NCBI GenBank assembly: GCA_964017145.1
Contig: OZ024850.1
Coordinates: 3,139,618-3,203,617, forward strand
Length of the DNA: 64,000 nucleotides
Direction of reading: 5' to 3'
Source: Agrocybe praecox
Taxonomy: Eukaryota > Basidiomycota > Agaricomycetes > Agaricales > Agrocybaceae
The notes below the pieces were generated by a model that searched no databases, was not told where the DNA came from, and saw only the letters and a list, made by a program, of their open reading frames with translations. Position numbers and translations under genes: made by a program. This document shows positions 36,016 through 47,536 of the stretch, in pieces (within the stretch, counting starts at the first letter, position 1; each line of letters starts with the position of its first letter).

Positions 36016-38288
36016 TCAATCAACCCAAGTTACATGCTCAAGGTTGAGGTTAGCCTTGGTGGTATACTTCTTCCCATTCAAGTACTCCGCATTCAATCTC
36101 GTCTGCACGGTCCTATGAACACGAACGCCACGCGACTTCTGCTTTGGGATGATACGTCCCCGACCGACGTTCCATCCAAGGTAAGTAGCCCACGAATTAT
36201 CGCCCTTCTGGTATCGCTGCTTCATGGGCAAGAACTCGAGGAGCCACCAGAACCAGCTCAGGTTCAGCTGGTCGTACACGGGGGACAGGGCGTCCTTCAG
36301 GTCGGCCTCTTCCTCGCTCTCGCGGAGCTCAGTCGGGGGCAAGAGGTTCTCTTCCTCGGGAGGAGGGACCTCGGGCGTGCGAGGCGGTTCGCGGATGTAC
36401 ATTGTTTGGCCGACAGAGCCGGCTTCGAGAGGGGGAGGACGAGGGGTGACGAGTGGGTACAGAGAATCAGGACTAATTCCTGCGCGTAGGAGACCGTTGG
36501 TGTGGAACATGATTCCAGTGTTGGTCTTGAAGCATTCACGTATCATCCATCGGAAGGGAATACGCGCGAGGGATGGGGTGACGCCGTTCCCGACTGAGCC
36601 TCCTCCAATGTCTGGTAAAATAAATAAAAGTCGTCAAAAACATTTCCACAAAATTGTCAATTGGGGCAAACTCACCACAATGGCACCCTGCGAACCACAC
36701 CTAACGAGAAAAAGGAATATTAGCACCAAGTAAAACAGAAAAATTCAAGAAAAGGCATTACCTCGTCGATATCGGTCACAAAGTCTTCTTTATCCCCATA
36801 CTTGTTCTCAAGTCTCTTCTGAACGCCCTTCTTGGGCTTATTCGTTTTCCCGTTTCCTCCCTCCTTCTGCTTCTGCTTTTCTTTATCACTAATACTAAGA
36901 TTTTGTTCATCAGTGTTGGGGCGATTCCACAAGTTAGCCTTGAACTTGGCACGATGCTCATCAAGGGAAACGGCATGGCGGAAAGTCTTGACAACTGAAT
37001 TCGAAGTGGTGAATGGCATATGCCTAGGAATGAGTCCGACTGAGCAAACTGTATCCCTGTAATAATAAAGAGAAGAAAATTCGAGTGAATATACGGGGAC
37101 ATATTTGGAGAGGCTAATTAATAACATACCAAACACCCAAGAACTCGATATTAACATCGATCGAGAAAGTCTTCTTGAAGCCGTTAGACAGCTTCCAACC
37201 CTCATCGTCCGCCTGGCTGTACATCTTGTACGCAAACGGCACCTGCTGGTGATTGCACGTCGGCAGGAGGCCGACCTTGTGGATCATTCCGGCGAGGCTA
37301 TTATATGGATGAGCTATGAGAACGATCATTTACTGCATATAGAAAACCTGCTGACCATCGAGCCGTGTATGCGCCACGGGAGAATCCTAGAATGACCAAA
37401 TAAGTTCAAGGTCGCAAAATCAAATTAAACAAACAGTTCTCACCAAAGATACAGATCTTATCACCAGTATGGTCTATTTTATACCTACATATCAGGACAC
37501 CTCCACACTTCTTGGAAGCGCGACGACGTACAGTTCTGCATGAGGAATTCGTATCCTCCTGAAAAAGGCACCGACGGTATTAGCCCGAGGTTATCAAGGT
37601 GATAATCGAAAACATGTACCCATAATATGAGCATCCAAATTCCAAGCTACGGCCATATCCAATTTCTACAAACATTGCAGCGTTAGCAAGGGAAGCCAAC
37701 GCCAAATCAACCTCATACGAAATGTACAAACCTGACTAAGTTTAGCCATCATTGGAGTCGCAACCTGAGGAGAGGTATACGTGCCGATACCGGCCTGAAA
37801 AGCAATCTCTTCAGTATCACCCGAGGAAGAGTACAAGGGAAAAAACCAACCTGATAATAGACAAGTTGCTTGTCTGGGTCATCCTTCTTCAGCATAGCGA
37901 ACATTTCGACGATGTTCGAGTTCTAGAATGATAATATCAGAAAAAATCCCGATCCCCTCTTTGGGAAAGCCGGTAACGCACATCAGCATCGAATCTGTTG
38001 TATAGAACAGTTTGGTTAGCATATGTGCAACGTTTTTTAGAATGAACAAAAAAACACTGACTGATCACCAGTGCCGTCGAAACACAGAACAAGGGTACGA
38101 TGACGACCAGGCAACTCAGCTGGGGGAATGGTGTCCGAGTATGGAGGGTAGTCAGTCGAGGCACTTGTTGGGCTGCCCGAGGAGTACGAAAAGCCAGAAG
38201 TCTTCGTGAACCCCGAAGAAGTTGCCGACGAGTCGACGTTGACCGTCGTAGCGGTGCTGAACCTTGCCTGGTTATCGTTAAAAGCCAT
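36016..38288 (-). CDS. DUF2235 (Tle1-like) alpha/beta hydrolase, copy B
   Basis: Paralogue of the downstream copy. ATG at 38288 (MAFNDNQARFSTATT). It has a Ser/Thr-rich leader, then TLVLCFDGTGDQ and, after short introns, FEMFAMLKKDD-type sequence. The nucleophile elbow is GFSRGAYTARCLAGMIHKVG, with its Cys codon split by an intron near 37350. It also has DTVCSVGLIPRHMPFTTSN, FRHAVSLDEHRAKFK, a Lys-rich insertion (DKEKQKQKEGGNGKTNKPKK) and an FAGCHCD-type motif near 36680. The C-terminus YDQLNLSWFWWLLEFLPMKQ closely parallels copy A and ends TWVD. The insertion and the Pro-rich stretch (PPRTPEVPPPEEENLLPP) differ most between copies. All predicted catalytic motifs appear intact in both genes, arguing that both are functional. 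Exon boundaries between 37400 and 38050 are approximate. Confidence 0.87.
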
Positions 38289-39249
38289 TATCAAGTCGTA
38301 AAGAAGAAGAAGAGGGGATGCAGAGTGCCTCGAGAACAACAGGCCATACTTATATAGACCGTGCGTCCATTTTTGTTCAAGTTTATCACCCGATCCGACT
38401 AAGTGTGGCAGACAGAATGTTGATTGATATATACCTAAATAGAAGACGTTACGAGAAGCCATTCTCTATAGGCCAGGCTAAGTTAGCGGTGTTTGGTAGC
38501 GGCTAACGCACGCAGGAATGTCCCTTCAAAACTTGAAACATTTTCTGAGGCTTGAGCAGCCTGGCTTGTGGATTTGGAAAACTTGGCGTAAGAAGTTGGG
38601 CGGGCCTATTCCATGGTCCCAAGGCAATAAGGCAATAGGAAACAGTGGTATTTCTTGAGTCTTCACGAAGCCAGTGCGTGAGAACTTTGTGATGATGTGA
38701 ATAATTAATAACGCAATCCAAGTCAATCCGACAGAAGACCCCGGTCAGAAACGTTGGCCGGTACAGGAACCTGCTATTCTAGTCCGCTCCGACACCGAAG
38801 AGAACTTGTCCCGGGAATTGGGTCCATGATTGATTCCCTGAGTCGGTGGATGATTGTTCCGAGAAAAAACAAAACAAAACAATAGAGAGACGGATTTCGA
38901 AATACGCAATCCATCCAGTCTGCCTTATGGGCGTTAAATTCAATGTCCAACAAACTCTTCGAAAGACGTACCATTGACTCGCTAATTCTCTCACAAGCCA
39001 CAGCTCGGCTCCCACTGGCTGGGACGTGCCTGTCGTACATCAAATGAGATACGTAAGAAACACTCTGAATGTATAACGGACACCGAATAACGGGAACGGG
39101 TCCAGAAAGACAGACAATCAAGTGAGTCGAGTATGTAAATTGACTTTTAACGCTAATTATCTTCAATAACCATAATTGAATCATGAGTCAACAACTTCAA
39201 CATCGCCATAGCAGTAGCAAATGAAGAACTCACGAGATGCTCGCGGAAC
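38289..39249. other. intergenic region, possible degenerate coding fragments
   Basis: A minus-strand open stretch around 38780-39180 has no ATG-led structure or recognisable family. It could be the decayed 3' part of the neighbouring F-box gene or chance. Nothing else was seen. Confidence 0.35.
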
Positions 39250-40435
39250 CCTCATCAGAGGACGATAACGGTCCAGCCTCGCGATTGGCGACACCCAAAT
39301 TCAACATGCACCCCGTATAGTTAGGAGTATTATTCTCTTTCTACTGAGGGTCGTCATAGTCTATCGAACAATTTCAATACCGTACAAATTCCTTCAACGC
39401 ATCGACGGAAAAATTCGAGCACCTAGACAGAAAGAGACTTTCTAGATTTGCACACGGGTTAGGTATACCATGGCAGAGGGCGTGTAGGATCTTGTCCGAA
39501 AATGCAGGACAATTATCGATATAAAGCACTTGTCCTCGCCATCGGCTGAGCAGCGAAATGAGGTTATCATCATGGTGAGCATCGACTCTGGTGTCTTTTT
39601 TTTTTTTTTTTTTTCAGAACCAACACGCAAGATGGTAGAGAGAGAAGAGGCGGTAACGAACGGGTTCCTCATCCCAGCAGCGATGACGTTGGCAAGACGT
39701 TGGCCTTCATCTCGGCAAAATGTAGATACGACACCTGCGGGAATCCACCCATCGTAAATGGTTGTGTGTCATGCTTAGTCTGCACATCCACACCGTGCAG
39801 CTTGAGATGTTTGAGAGAGGGGAAAAAGAAGATAGAATCGGCGAGGCAATCAACACGGCAGTGATATTCGGGCCAACATAGATATCTGACATTTTTAAAT
39901 CCACATCCATTCGTAGCCACGGCCGGTGGGCAATATCACATCGATCGTAGTAGGGAGCTGCGACTGCGATTCGAGTTCCCATAATCCTCCTGGCTGAAGG
40001 GCCGCATCGGCCAAAGGTACATGCCGCGCGTTAATGAAGAATAGGATCGTTGTCCAAAACTCTTCTGCAGCACTCGGGACCTCTGCCCAGAATCTACAGA
40101 CTCGTACGAAGGAGAACGGGAAATTTTCTCAAGATTTGGATTTATCGTCTCCAGGTATAGCAGGATTGGAATTGGAATTCATGGCCTGTCCCACATGTGA
40201 GTTCCTCCAATGTCCGGGATCTGCACAGTTGGCAGCAACTGGCAAAGAACTCTCATGCACGAGTTTTGAAGATCTTCATCAGGATCTCCGCAGGTACGTC
40301 TGAGATCAAGACAGATGTGTTCCTATCCCTAGAACCGGACTGTTCAGCGTCTGAGTCTAAGTCTTGGACAGTAGCGAGTCCGACCGAGCCATGGTGGGGT
40401 ATTGCAATTGCATAGTTTGACTTTGACTTTGACAT
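39250..40435 (-). pseudogene. F-box/LRR-like gene, probably frameshifted
   Basis: Substrate-recruiting F-box protein or its remnant. ATG at 40435 (MSKSKSNYAIAIPHHG). Exon 1 ends in ISDVPAEILMKIFKT at about 40256. Splicing to the exon starting near 40118 (QNFPFSFVRVCRFWAEV, then PSAAEEFWTTI) restores a complete F-box. The frame continues as ALQPGGLWELESQSQL and LPTGRGYEWMW and then meets a stop. The downstream LRR-like sequence (FFFPSLKHLKLHGVDVQTK, GFPQVSYLHFAEMKANV) is in another frame without a credible intron between. A run of 18 T (39598-39615) interrupts the next candidate exon. Either an unrecognised intron or real decay explains this. The left boundary is a guess. Confidence 0.5.
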
Positions 40436-41393
40436 AGTGGTATATATTTTCGTGAATGATACAGTGGGCTATTCGCAGATCAAGTTGTTCGTTTTTGTTT
40501 GAATGTTCTAGATGATTTGCAGCAAGTAACTAGTCAAAGATAAGATGTATAGCAGTGCCTAATTCACAGCCTACTGGGTCCGAGGGAGACTAGAACCATA
40601 CAACGCGTCGAGGGCTAAGCGGCTAGTAATTGGCTGGTAAAAGATACCATCCAGCTGCCGTAGTTGCAAGGACTGGGGGAAGAAGAGGAAGAAGGCGCAA
40701 AGAAATGACGGGTTACGACGCGCTCAGCCAACTCGAAAGTGGTTTGTGGACACGTGAACCAAAAGGCGTGATTTGAAAATGGCACTCGATGACGTCACGC
40801 GCCTTACCGACGTGCAAGCGAGTCGTTTCCCCGTTGCAAGTTTTGGTCAAATACAAACATTTTTGACTTAATTTTTTAGACGGCATCTGGAAACACATTG
40901 GTTTTCACTAGTCAGTGCTGGCGCGCCGGCGCTAGTTAGGGGCGCTTAGCTGACTTTCTCAAAAGCTAAAACTTGTGAGACTTTTGCTCTTTCGAGGTTC
41001 GCCCAGCAAAAATAATAGAAAAATTAGGGTTCGAGATTCACATTGGTTTGGAGGTTCTCCGAGCTTACAAGAGATCGTCCTACAGACCCAAAACGTTCCA
41101 ATACTTCTATTTACTCCGACACGAAAGCCCCCTTTGAAATTGTGGTTGTAAGTCATATTCCCTCTATCCTTGAGGACATTCCAGCGCGTTGCTTCAGCTA
41201 GTGTGGGGAGCACTGCTAGAAAGGGGTATTTTTTGTTCGTAGTACTGCAGTGCACAATACGCCTATGTACAAAAGCCCAGCTTGTTTCGGCCCAAACTTG
41301 AACTTTCAGTACGTCGAAGATTAGTCCAAGATTATAGAGCCAGGGGTAAAGATAAATAAATTAAGATTACAACTCGGAAGGTCTAAACTAAAG
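40436..41393. other. intergenic region, no gene seen
   Basis: About 0.96 kb between the F-box start and the stop of the GDA1-like gene. It contains the GC-rich near-palindrome GCGCGCCGGCGC (about 40920-40931) and the palindrome TGACGTCA (about 40791-40798), a CRE-type sequence. No coding structure was found. Confidence 0.5.
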
Positions 41394-43153
41394 CTAATCT
41401 CTACAAGTAAGTTCACCGCCAACCATCGCAATCGCCGCTCCCAAGGACCAGCCCAACTCCGTTTCCCTTATTTTCTTGCCAATCGTAACAGACCTTGTAT
41501 CCTGGAACTCGTATCCCAATTGCAAGAGCCCGTGCATAAACGTTAGATCCAAACACCACTCCGGGCGTCCCTCAAGTTCCTCCATGAGCTCGGAATCTGC
41601 GCCCCAATGTTGCTTGAGCCAGTTCTCACGTCCAAGGCAGACTTCATGTGCCGTCGACGCGATAGTGGCGACCGTGATGGGCGTTTCTGGTTTCAGAAGA
41701 GGGGAAAGGCGGTCATAGAAGTAAGACAGAAGTAACACATTTCCGTGGGGGAACGAATCGAGGAGCGAAGGTTGATATACACCGTTGAATGAACATGGTT
41801 TCATTTCACAGATACTGATCCATTGACTGTCATTAAGAGTTTAAAAAGAGTTAAATTTTACTTACGCATCTTTAGCAAGCACCAGCTGCACGATCCTATC
41901 GCAAGCTTCGAAAGAGCCGATTTCTTCGCCGTCCATGGTGACGTTTCTTTTAGCCCGAGTACGTTCGTCCGTCACTTCGACAACCCGTCTCGTTCCACGC
42001 GCTAGACAAGGGTTTCCGACAATTTCCTGTTTCTTCTCCTTCTCTGAAGGAGTTCTGATAGATGCCATGAAATCAACTAGAGTGTGCACATGTCTTCTGG
42101 CGTGCATGAGTCCATAGCCAAGGTAGGAATGTTGGTATAACGTATGCATCCTGCCACCGAATTTCAAGTCGTATTTGTGTTCGCCATCTTCGAGTCCTTT
42201 GTTACCAGTAACGAAAGTGGGTTCGAAGACGATTTGAGTTGAGGCGCCTCCAAGGTCCAAAACCGCATACGTAGGAGTATCTTTGGGTGTATCCGCTTTG
42301 ATAGTATCAAGGAGGTAATTTGCAGTGATCCACGCATAAACTCCCTCATCCTTCCCGTCCATGATGACGACCCCATCTTTATCTTGTAGCTGGAAGGGGT
42401 ACTTGCTATGCAGCCTCTTCTCAACGGCACGCAGTATATCTGCGCTCTGAGAGCCGGGTAGAAGACGTAGACCAGCGGTGGCTTTCACCGCGACTGGGGT
42501 GCATTTTTGCATGGATTTAGGAACCACCTCGACTGCTTTATCAAGGAGCACGTCCAGGCTCTCTGCGGCTTCCTCTGGCTTGCCTGCATATGAAGACAAA
42601 CCGCCTTGAATCATTTCGAACACCTCGTACTCGTATTCAGGAGAAGCACCACAGTTATTGAACTTGTAAATGTGGATACGTGATCCGGTGGAACCGGCGT
42701 CTATCATGAGTGCATACTGCACGAGAGGCGAGTTGGGAGAGTGCGGCGAAGTGCAATGGGTCGTAGAGGTATGATCTGGATCGTCGTCGTATGATTCTGG
42801 ATGTTGGATATTGGTAGTAGGTTTGGGTTTGTCCTGAACGTGTGGCGGTTTCGTGTTGTGAATAGGTGCAGGGTCTGCTTCGTATTCGTCGTCGTAGGTG
42901 GTAGCTGTTCCCGTGAAAGATTAGTACTTGCACTGTACCGCCCGTTATACACAAACGTACACGGATATTCACTCGACTTCCAAGGTAAACTCTTCCCTTG
43001 CCTAGGCGCGAAGAAATAGACCAAGCCAATAAGAACAGCAGCTGCAATAGCGAATTTCTTCCATGCAAATCGTTTCCCTGCTCCTGTCCTGCTTGGACCG
43101 TGTCCACCTTCCAGCCTTTCGTAGTTGCTACTTCTTGGAGAAATCATTGACAT
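41394..43153 (-). CDS. GDA1: GDA1/CD39 nucleoside diphosphatase (Golgi GDPase type)
   Basis: Type II membrane nucleoside di/triphosphatase. The yeast Golgi homologue hydrolyses GDP to GMP, allowing GDP-mannose import for glycosylation. The apyrase conserved regions are intact: ACR1 DAGSTGSRIHIYKF, ACR2 KATAGLRLL, ACR3 GKDEGVYAWITANYLL, ACR4 AVLDLGGASTQIVFE. The C-terminal exon begins ICEMKPCSFNGVYQPS and ends AAIAMVGGELTCRD. The N-terminus MSMISPRSSNYERLEGG, then a hydrophobic anchor FAIAAAVLIGLVYFFA, fits a signal-anchor protein of about 510 aa. An intron of about 180 nt with a GTGAAT donor near 42971 joins LPWKS to the lumenal stem. Another short intron lies near 41870-41806. A longer in-frame start at 43543 exists but looks atypical (basic, Ser-rich), so 43153 is preferred. 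Confidence 0.9.
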
Positions 43154-43621
43154 ATATCGAGAGCGTATGGTCTGAGTTGATGCTGTAGAGTCTGTGGGCG
43201 TTTGTAGTCCACTGGTACGAGCTGGTGAATCTTCAGAAGCTGGGTGAATCTCAACGCTGAATGAGACCTTCTTCGTGGTTTTCTTGGATTTTAGTGCACT
43301 TTCGGAGGTCACATTCACCATGAACTGGACGGATTCTGTGAAAAGTAAGAGAACAGAGTAAAGGTATTGCCGAGGGAAGAAACTCCCTGTTTGCGCATGC
43401 TTGACGACATCCATGTCGTTCCTTCTCTTTCTCTTCTTTCTTCCTGTATCAAATACGACGCATCTTGGTCCCGTTCTCACCGTTCCTTGTTTCTTTGAGT
43501 GTGTTTTGCCGTCTTTAGACGGTGGTTTTCCAAATAACGACATTCAATACAGGAGTCGGTGTCTTCACAACTACTACTGCAAGTCTCTAATTCACCTCAG
43601 ATCCACTGGCAGGAAATAGAT

Positions 43622-45045
43622 ATGGATCCAATCAAGCGAAAGAATCCCAAGTGTGGTGAACATATAACCAGGGAACAGCCATACCTTCCGGTGGAACTAC
43701 TGGACCATATACTCACCTTCTTGGAGGACGAACCCACCTCTCTTCGTGCCTGTATGGAAGTTAACGAAATGTTCTCTCAAATAACCGAAAAACATCTTTA
43801 CACTATCGTCAGACTGCACAACCAAGAGAGATCTTCCTCTGACCAGCTTTCTCCAGCTCAACTTCTCAAACTTCTGACGGATTCTCCACACATTGCGTCG
43901 TACGTCAAGTGTGTCCGGATTGACATTGGATCTGTTGGGATATTCCGCTGGCTTATGGCCAGGTCAATTAACGATGAAGATATAGGCAGCGTCCTCCGTA
44001 TGCTTCCTAGGGTATCTGAAATCGACTTGACTGCCGCTCGACGACATAGCAAGGCCTCCTGGCAAGGCTTTCACCCAACGTTCCGATTTTCCGTGTCCAG
44101 GATTCTTCAAACATCAACCTTGACCCGTGTATTTATCAAAAATATCGACGCATTCCCCTTGAAGCTCCTCAATACTTGCGTGTCCCTCAAAAGCCTGATG
44201 TTGTCCGGTACTTTCGTGTTCGACGAATCAGGTTATGAATCACAATCATCTGGATCTTTCCCCAAGGTTAGGTCCGAACTGGACATGCTCTCACTGCGAT
44301 GTGACAGCACCAACTCCCTGCAGAACATCGTATCCTGGTTCCAATCCGATCGATCACCGACTCTTAGTACGCTCACCAGTCTTCGGTTATGTGCAGAACG
44401 GAATGAGAACTACCCCCATTTTGCATCTATCTTATATGCTTGTTCTTCGTTGAAAAAATTAGGACTCCTTCTTGGAGCTGAAAGTCGGTGGTTAATTTTA
44501 ACCCTCCTGAACTTCTCTGATCACCCTTTCACAACACAGTTAGAACTATGTACGATATCATGAACGACGTTGTTCAGGGCACCACGCAGCCTCAGCCTTT
44601 TGTCTTGTCGACGATGCAGAACTTGAAGTATCTCAAAATTAAATCCGCGATCACTTCGTCATCAAACTTTTGGATCGCAAGCAACGGCGAAGACACACAC
44701 GAAGATTTCTTCTACACGAATCCATTCCCTTGGATCGAACGAATGTTGCTACCATTATCTGAGCGAGATAACAAGTTACAAACTCTGGTGTTTGACATAA
44801 TTTTTGACATAGAGTTGCACGATTTGAGGAGGCTTCGTTGGGAGTCTTTGACGACGCTATTACGCTCAATGCGGTTGTCCTCTGCGCTGAAGAAAGTCGA
44901 AATGAGGGTGGCCTCTTCCCCCACAAACTCGTCGCTCGACGTTGCAAGGTTAATACAGGCCCTGCAGGCTGACGAACATCTCTCTCGGCTGGTCGACGAA
45001 CAACAATTCTTGAACATTATCCAGTCACAAGACCGATCAAAGTGA
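43622..45045 (+). CDS. F-box protein with LRR-like C-terminus
   Basis: Likely SCF ubiquitin-ligase receptor. Two exons (43622-44483 and 44540-45045) sum to 1,368 nt, i.e. 455 aa. The F-box lies at about residues 20-60 (PYLPVELLDHILTFLEDEP, then SLRACMEVNEMFSQITEKHL). The remainder has irregular leucine-rich segments (LLNTCVSLKSLMLSGTF, LSTLTSLRLCAERN, MQNLKYLKIKSAITSSS), as in the many F-box proteins of Agaricomycetes. The intron uses a weak donor (AAAGTCGGT), chosen because it is the only one keeping the frame into the second exon. Divergent from the GDA1-like gene, with start codons 468 bp apart. Substrate unknown. Confidence 0.8.
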
Positions 45046-45589
45046 TTGCGCCAATTTAATGACGGTTAGTGGCAGTTTTTCCTTTCAGCTTTTTGTGTAT
45101 GTAATACATACAGCTCATACAACTTCGCAGAATTCAATGATTATTTAACATTATTTAACCTGAGGGCAGAAGATCGTCACAATGACCTGCGGTTTAAAGC
45201 TACCATCGTAAAAGAATTTCCTCAGAATTCAGGAAGCGACAACACCTGCCAACATGGCTCATACGACGACCCCATTTGTTTTAAAAAAAATTCGGAAATA
45301 GTAGCTCACTTTTTTCCCTCCGGCTTCTGAAAACTAGCGACGATCAATCAACTAGGTTTCAACGAGCGCCCCTGCTTTCCAAAAACTGCTGATTAGCCGT
45401 GATTTATTGAACATATGGGTCACACGCCATGTGTATAACGGGGTCTAGTCCAGGAGGACGCTGCTCACCTCATCAACTTATACTTATACTCTCCTTTCTT
45501 TCTAATTTTTTTTGCTCCAGAACCAAGTGTCCTCAGGTGCAGGGTGCTTGCTCCTCCACTCTCCTTTATTTGAATTGAACATTGTCATT
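45046..45589. other. intergenic region upstream of the membrane-protein pair
   Basis: No gene was seen. It contains the promoter and 5' UTR of the gene at 45590, including a pyrimidine-rich tract near 45490-45515. Confidence 0.5.
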
Positions 45590-46905
45590 ATGGCCACCAT
45601 CAAACGAATAGACGATCGCGACCCAAGTGTTGTCCTTTCGCCTGGAGACTTCTCTCAGGGAGGAAATGGCAATGAGTACATGAGCACTACGTCAAGGACG
45701 AACAGAGTAGGTGCCTCGGTCAGGATAACGTTCACAGGTATGTAGTAATCTTACTCGAGTTTTTTCTTCTTTTTTCTGACCGGAGGCCCCAATTTATTAA
45801 GGTACCAAGATAACTGTATATGGCACAATCGACTCTACAGCACTTGGGACCGCTCCTAGCTCCCTGTTCAGCATGGATGGAAACCGCGCTCAACAATTTG
45901 TTGAGAGCCAGGTCGACCACTCGCAATATCAGCAACGGTTCTACACCTCCCCTGACCTCGATCCTGGTACTCATACCTTGCTTATTACCATCTCGGAAGT
46001 TCCAAGCGTTACGGCGTCCTTTACGTTCGATTATGCAGACATAACGGTCGTCGATACACCTCTGCCATCTTCCACATCCATCTCTCCCACCCCAACCCCA
46101 ACGCCTACCCCACTTCCGCAAGAAACCATTAAGGTTACAACTACAGTCCAGCAGCAGCAACAAGTTTCCACCTTAGTCACACCAAGCGCATCTCCACCCT
46201 CGGATACTCCTTCCTCTTCGTCCTCTTCGTCGTCAACAACGGCGTCAGTTCCTACCGCCTCCACGAGCTCAGGAACTAGAACATCCCTAGGTACTATCCC
46301 AACCTCTACGTCGGCTGGTAACGATGCCAGCGGCGGTGGGTCAACCTCCTTAGATAGTCAAGCGGGGAACTCATCCTCCTCTTCTACTTCAAAGTCCTCG
46401 ACACCCGCTATCATTGGAGGTGTGGTAGGCGGTGTTGTAGTTCTTCTCCTTATTTTGGTGGCTGTTTTTTATTGCTTGCGAAAAAAGCGCCGGGCTTCTG
46501 CAAATAATGCTAAGTGGAATGCCGAATGTACGTACTCATTGCGCAAAGATTTCCGTTACCGCTGGATATGGTGCTCACGTTTTCTTTTCAGCTTCCCGCA
46601 GATATACAGACACAGTTAGTGGGGCGGACACGGATGTTAGACCATTTATTGGTAGCCCGTTTACTCCAAGCACTTTCATCCAATATCCTCCGACCTCAAG
46701 GTCTGACTACATGGATTCTAACTCGTCAGATTATTCGTCGTCCGGACCAGGCCCCCTCAGCCCGACAGCAAGTACTGCGGCAGAAACTATGATTTTCATT
46801 CCTGGTGCAGCGCCGGCCAGCCTTGGGTTCTCTACTAAAGCTGCAGAAGCCCACCACTCTCGCCAAGGGGATCACGAACTCCCGCCGCCTCAGTACGAAG
46901 TATAA
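45590..46905 (+). CDS. single-pass Ser/Thr-rich membrane protein, copy 1
   Basis: Cell-surface protein of a type common in mushroom-forming fungi; function unknown. Three exons (45590-45737, 45802-46527, 46592-46905) sum to 1,188 nt, i.e. 395 aa. A beta-rich N-terminal domain (IKRIDDRDPSVVLSPGDF, GASVRITFTGTKITVYGT, HTLLITISEVPSVTASFTF, about residues 1-135) resembles a jelly-roll/carbohydrate-binding-like fold. A long Ser/Thr/Pro stalk follows, then a TM helix (IIGGVVGGVVVLLLILVAVF) with a basic stop-transfer YCLRKKRRAS and a cytoplasmic tail ending LPPPQYEV, a PPxY-type motif. No cleavable signal peptide is seen, so topology relies on the TM. It is the tandem paralogue of the next gene. Confidence 0.82.
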
Positions 46906-47536
46906 CCCGACATATATTGTTGACATCGATATGTGGATAGTAACATTGAACGCACGGAACACCTTTATTTCCGTTCGTTGTTTAATTCAAATGTCGCTTT
47001 TTCATATCTCTCCGCTGAGTACAATGTACATTTCTCACACTCCCAATTTGCCTAGTACTCGTTGATGGTTAAGGCCGCCGACGACCCGACATTTCCTACA
47101 ATCAGTGTACGGACATCCAAGGGATATACATATAATCTAACGCAACTATAGTACTTTCTGACTAGTCAACAGCTGTCTGAGCTTATTCTTCTCAGTCTAA
47201 GTATTGAATCCCAGCTATGTGTTGCGCACAAGAATCAGGTTCACGATATTCTACAATTGATGTAACCCTGGAGATCGATCAATCGCAAGATCGGCATTTG
47301 TGTGTCGCGTGTGTTTGATGCTAAACAACATACGTAACTCAATTGGAGAAACGATATCTGCGAGGTCCTCGCATTTCTGCTGTAAGTACCTTTACATGTG
47401 TTTCAAACATTTCATCAACCCTTTCCCTCTTTTGCTTCACCTTGTTCGCTACAGCCCTCTGGACTCTAGAGGGCCCCCACTGGCACTCCCCCATTCCATT
47501 CTTTTACTTATTCATTTCGCAGTTCAGGCTTAACAA
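46906..47536. other. intergenic region between the membrane-protein paralogues
   Basis: 631 bp containing the promoter and 5' UTR of copy 2. No gene was seen. Confidence 0.5.

Noticed and set aside
21000..38300. A multi-gene biosynthetic cluster around the PKS
   Set aside because: No P450, oxidoreductase, methyltransferase, halogenase or transporter was found. Only the regulator and the DUF2235 hydrolases flank it, so a cluster is not claimed.
42704..43543. Longer N-terminus for the GDA1-like protein from 43543
   Set aside because: The extension is basic and Ser-rich with a second hydrophobic patch, unlike known type II GDPases. The ATG at 43153 sits just before a normal signal anchor. Not fully excluded.
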